A stretch of 15,059 nucleotides of DNA from CAZLWF01 sp031972835 (GTDB lineage Bacteria > Patescibacteriota > Minisyncoccia > Phycocordibacterales > UBA9973), in the NCBI GenBank assembly GCA_031972835.1, contig DALYDX010000017.1, forward strand, positions 1 through 15,059, in the 5' to 3' direction. The notes under the pieces were generated by a model. That model searched no databases, was not told the DNA's origin, and saw only the letters and a list, made by a program, of their open reading frames with translations. Within the stretch, counting starts at the first letter, position 1, and every line of letters begins with the position of its first letter. Both the position numbers and the translations under genes were made by a program. Of this stretch, positions 13,924 through 15,059 are shown piece after piece.

Positions 13924-13929
13924 ATAATA
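13924..13929 (-). promoter_or_regulatory. -10 box of the deaminase gene (leaderless arrangement)
   Basis: TATTAT on the minus strand ends 7 nt before the ATG at 13916. AT-rich surroundings make chance matches easier here. Confidence 0.45.
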
Positions 13930-13960
13930 TGTATTTAAATTAAATTAGCAATATAAATAT

Positions 13961-13985
13961 AAAAGTCCTCTATATGAGGACTTTT
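13961..13985 (-). terminator. Intrinsic terminator after the sulfotransferase-like gene
   Basis: AAAAGTCCTC pairs with GAGGACTTTT around TATAT, directly after the stop at 13988. It isolates this gene from the deaminase downstream on the same strand. Confidence 0.85.
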
Positions 13986-13987
13986 TA

Positions 13988-14830
13988 TTATTTTCTAAAT
14001 ACTTCTGTGCCTGGTATATAGCCAAAAATTGCCTCTGATAGTTCTACGAGCTCTTTGTAGTTTTTCAGATAGGACTTGAATTGCTCGTTATTTACATACT
14101 CACGCCATCTATTTAAAACATCCATAGACGAAGCGCTCCCGTGGAAATCTTTTCCATCAAAAGAACTACCTCCCCCAAAAGAAGAAACTTCATTCCATCC
14201 GGGTAGAAAATTATCTACGTGCAAATTTTTTGCCACATCTTTTCTATAATCCGGATCTTTCACCCATGCATTGAAGTTTATCGAAACTCTGTTTCTCAGA
14301 GTATTTGTATAGCCGAGATATTCATACGCATGTACCTTCCAGCAGACAAGATTTGTCTCTGGATGAAAATATCTTCCCATCTTCATCTTACTCGCAATAA
14401 AATTGAATATATCGCGCACAACTAAAACATTCGAGAATTTTTCTTCTGCAATAAATTTTTTTGTAAAAGATTTCAGTTCTTGCTCATGTAAAGTAAAATC
14501 AATATTTTCAAAATTCATTGAAATAAGATTTTTCTGATCTCCGCAAATACTTCTCCATAATTCAGGAGTTTCTGGCTTGAACTCTTTTAGTTTTTCATCG
14601 AGTACTCCATGCTTTTCCCAATTTTCATTTAGTTTATGAAAATATTTCTCTTGGTTGAAATAATACTGACTTCGTATTACGTACGGATCAATATCTGGAA
14701 ATATTTTCATATAGTTAAAGAAAACTTTATTGTCTTCAAATTGATTGAAAATCCAATCTATCACTGCATGCTGACCCGAGCGAGACATGGCATGTACAAA
14801 AATAATATTCTTTGCAGTTTTATCTGTCAT
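13988..14830 (-). CDS. Sulfotransferase-like P-loop protein, 280 aa
   Basis: Predicted member of the sulfotransferase fold. The N-terminus FVHAMSRSGQHAVIDWIF (residues 11-28) matches the strand-loop-helix that binds the 5'-phosphosulfate of PAPS (family pattern SRSGTT-W), with His21 where many have Thr or Ser. VLVVRDIFNFIASK with Arg139 and Ser147 matches the 3'-phosphate-binding motif R-D-x(6)-S. The segment VSSFGGGSSFDG (215-226) and the final LNRWREY helix also fit small sulfotransferase-like proteins. There is no signal peptide. The acceptor is unknown, and no PAPS-synthesis gene is near, so transferase activity is not certain. The -10 region before the ATG is poor. The gene starts 25 nt after a duplicated tRNA-Ser 3' end and may be read from the tRNA promoter or belong to an inserted segment. 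Confidence 0.78.
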   Translation of the reverse strand: MTDKTAKNIIFVHAMSRSGQHAVIDWIFNQFEDNKVFFNYMKIFPDIDPYVIRSQYYFNQEKYFHKLNENWEKHGVLDEKLKEFKPETPELWRSICGDQKNLISMNFENIDFTLHEQELKSFTKKFIAEEKFSNVLVVRDIFNFIASKMKMGRYFHPETNLVCWKVHAYEYLGYTNTLRNRVSINFNAWVKDPDYRKDVAKNLHVDNFLPGWNEVSSFGGGSSFDGKDFHGSASSMDVLNRWREYVNNEQFKSYLKNYKELVELSEAIFGYIPGTEVFRK

Positions 14831-14855
14831 ATTTATTTTTTTAAAATGAACTTTA

Positions 14856-14874
14856 GCGGAGGGTAAGAGATTTG
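14856..14874 (-). repeat. 19-bp direct repeat of the tRNA-Ser 3' end (att-like)
   Basis: Identical over 19 bp to 15005-15023, which is the discriminator, acceptor strand and T-arm of tRNA-Ser plus one flanking base. Identity ends abruptly on both sides. No matching 5' acceptor strand precedes it, so it is not a tRNA. Duplicated tRNA 3' ends are the classic footprint of site-specific integration. Confidence 0.75.
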
Positions 14875-14950
14875 GTCACGAGTATTTTTCTGCTGAAAAA
14901 TCTCTCGACCCTGCCTCGCGCCGACGCGCTCCGGCTTTCAAATTCTTACC
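14862..14950 (-). other. Highly folded non-coding element (predicted three-way junction)
   Basis: A closing stem (14862-14874 with 14939-14950, 12 bp and one bulged base) encloses two hairpins. One is at 14875-14909, with a 7-bp ATTTTTC/GAAAAAT core and tetraloop TGCT. The other is at 14913-14935, with GCGC/GCGC and outer GCC/GGC. It lies between tRNA-Ser and the sulfotransferase-like gene. It could be a structured RNA, a recombination site that acts as folded single strand, or a 5' leader control element. No known RNA family was recognised. Confidence 0.55.
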
Positions 14951-14971
14951 TTTCTCGCAATGATGACTCAC
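14939..14971 (+). repeat. Inverted, degenerate copy of the tRNA-Ser 3' end and its flank
   Basis: Reads CAAAT, CTTACC, CGCAATGAT and TCAC in the same order as the tRNA sense strand from 15023 down to about 14995, with small insertions between blocks. It is therefore an imperfect inverted repeat of about 30 bp that can pair with either direct copy. Confidence 0.65.
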
Positions 14972-15005
14972 TCAAATATCTCCCAGACATTTTCGTGAAT
15001 CATTG

Positions 15006-15059
15006 CGGAGGGTAAGAGATTTGAACTCTTGATGCCCTTTCAGGCATGCCACCTTTCCA
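15006..15059 (-). tRNA. tRNA-Ser (anticodon GGA), 3' part; 5' half lies outside the window
   Basis: Read on the minus strand from the window edge: U33, anticodon GGA (34-36), AA, a 3' anticodon-stem strand, a long variable arm (ATGCC/GGCAT stem) typical of class II tRNAs, T-stem AAGAG/CTCTT with loop TTCAAAT, acceptor strand ACCCTCC and discriminator G73 as in serine tRNAs. The bases after G73 are CAA, so CCA is not encoded and must be added by the CCA-adding enzyme. It would decode UCU and UCC. The D-arm and 5' acceptor cannot be checked. Confidence 0.85.

Noticed and set aside
14856..14964. A second tRNA ending at the 14856 repeat
   Set aside because: No 5' acceptor strand complementary to ACCCTCC, no anticodon arm and an altered T-arm; only the 3' end is tRNA-like.
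1..15059. CRISPR array, insertion sequence or prophage genes
   Set aside because: No regularly spaced repeats, transposase, integrase or phage structural motifs were seen on either strand.

Overview
The window looks like a chromosomal segment of a Candidate Phyla Radiation (Patescibacteria/Parcubacteria-type) bacterium. This rests on the AT-rich DNA, many single-gene transcription units with short spacers, the CxxC-x17-CxxC zinc-ribbon protein, small membrane-anchored proteins of CPR flavour, near absence of Shine-Dalgarno sequences, and a tRNA with no encoded CCA. The taxonomic call is an inference from style; no rRNA or ribosomal protein gene is present.

Layout, left to right. 1-2971 (minus): most of a UvrD/PcrA-type helicase fused to a C-terminal RecB/AddB-type nuclease with a cysteine set suited to an Fe-S cluster; it runs off the left edge. 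3055-3432 (plus): an unrecognised gene of higher GC. 3489-4631 (minus): a long protein with a complete beta-carbonic-anhydrase motif set. 4800-6621 (minus): a polytopic membrane protein and a secreted protein, probably one operon. 6699-7268 (minus): 3-methyladenine DNA glycosylase I. 7362-7481 (plus): a 39-residue acidic micro-ORF followed by a 48-bp perfect palindrome. 7585-8007 (minus): DUF1761-like membrane protein. 8124-8732 (plus): unknown. 8773-9345 (minus): anchored extracytoplasmic protein. 9444-9989 (plus): HD-domain hydrolase. 10106-10528 (plus): protein with a UVR motif. 10568-11104 (minus): DoxX membrane protein with a 14-cysteine metallothionein-like tail. 11164-11682 (minus): RGG/zinc-ribbon/lysine-rich protein. 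11778-12152 (minus): MsrB. 12239-13384 (plus): type II glutamine synthetase. 13422-13916 (minus): dCMP-deaminase-like enzyme. 13988-14830 (minus): sulfotransferase-like protein. 15006-15059 (minus): 3' part of tRNA-Ser(GGA).

The genes do not form one pathway. Genome maintenance (helicase-nuclease, Tag, perhaps the UVR protein), oxidative and metal stress (MsrB, DoxX-Cys tail) and nitrogen/nucleotide metabolism (GSII, deaminase) are each represented by solitary genes. Most are bounded by strong hairpin terminators, several shared by convergent genes.

Two patterns stand out. At seven of 18 protein genes a good -10 hexamer lies exactly 6 or 7 nt before the start codon, which predicts leaderless mRNAs. 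The right end carries a compact, highly folded cassette in which the tRNA-Ser 3' end appears once in the gene, once as an exact 19-bp direct repeat and once as a degenerate inverted copy. It looks like an attachment-site footprint or a tRNA-derived mini-element.
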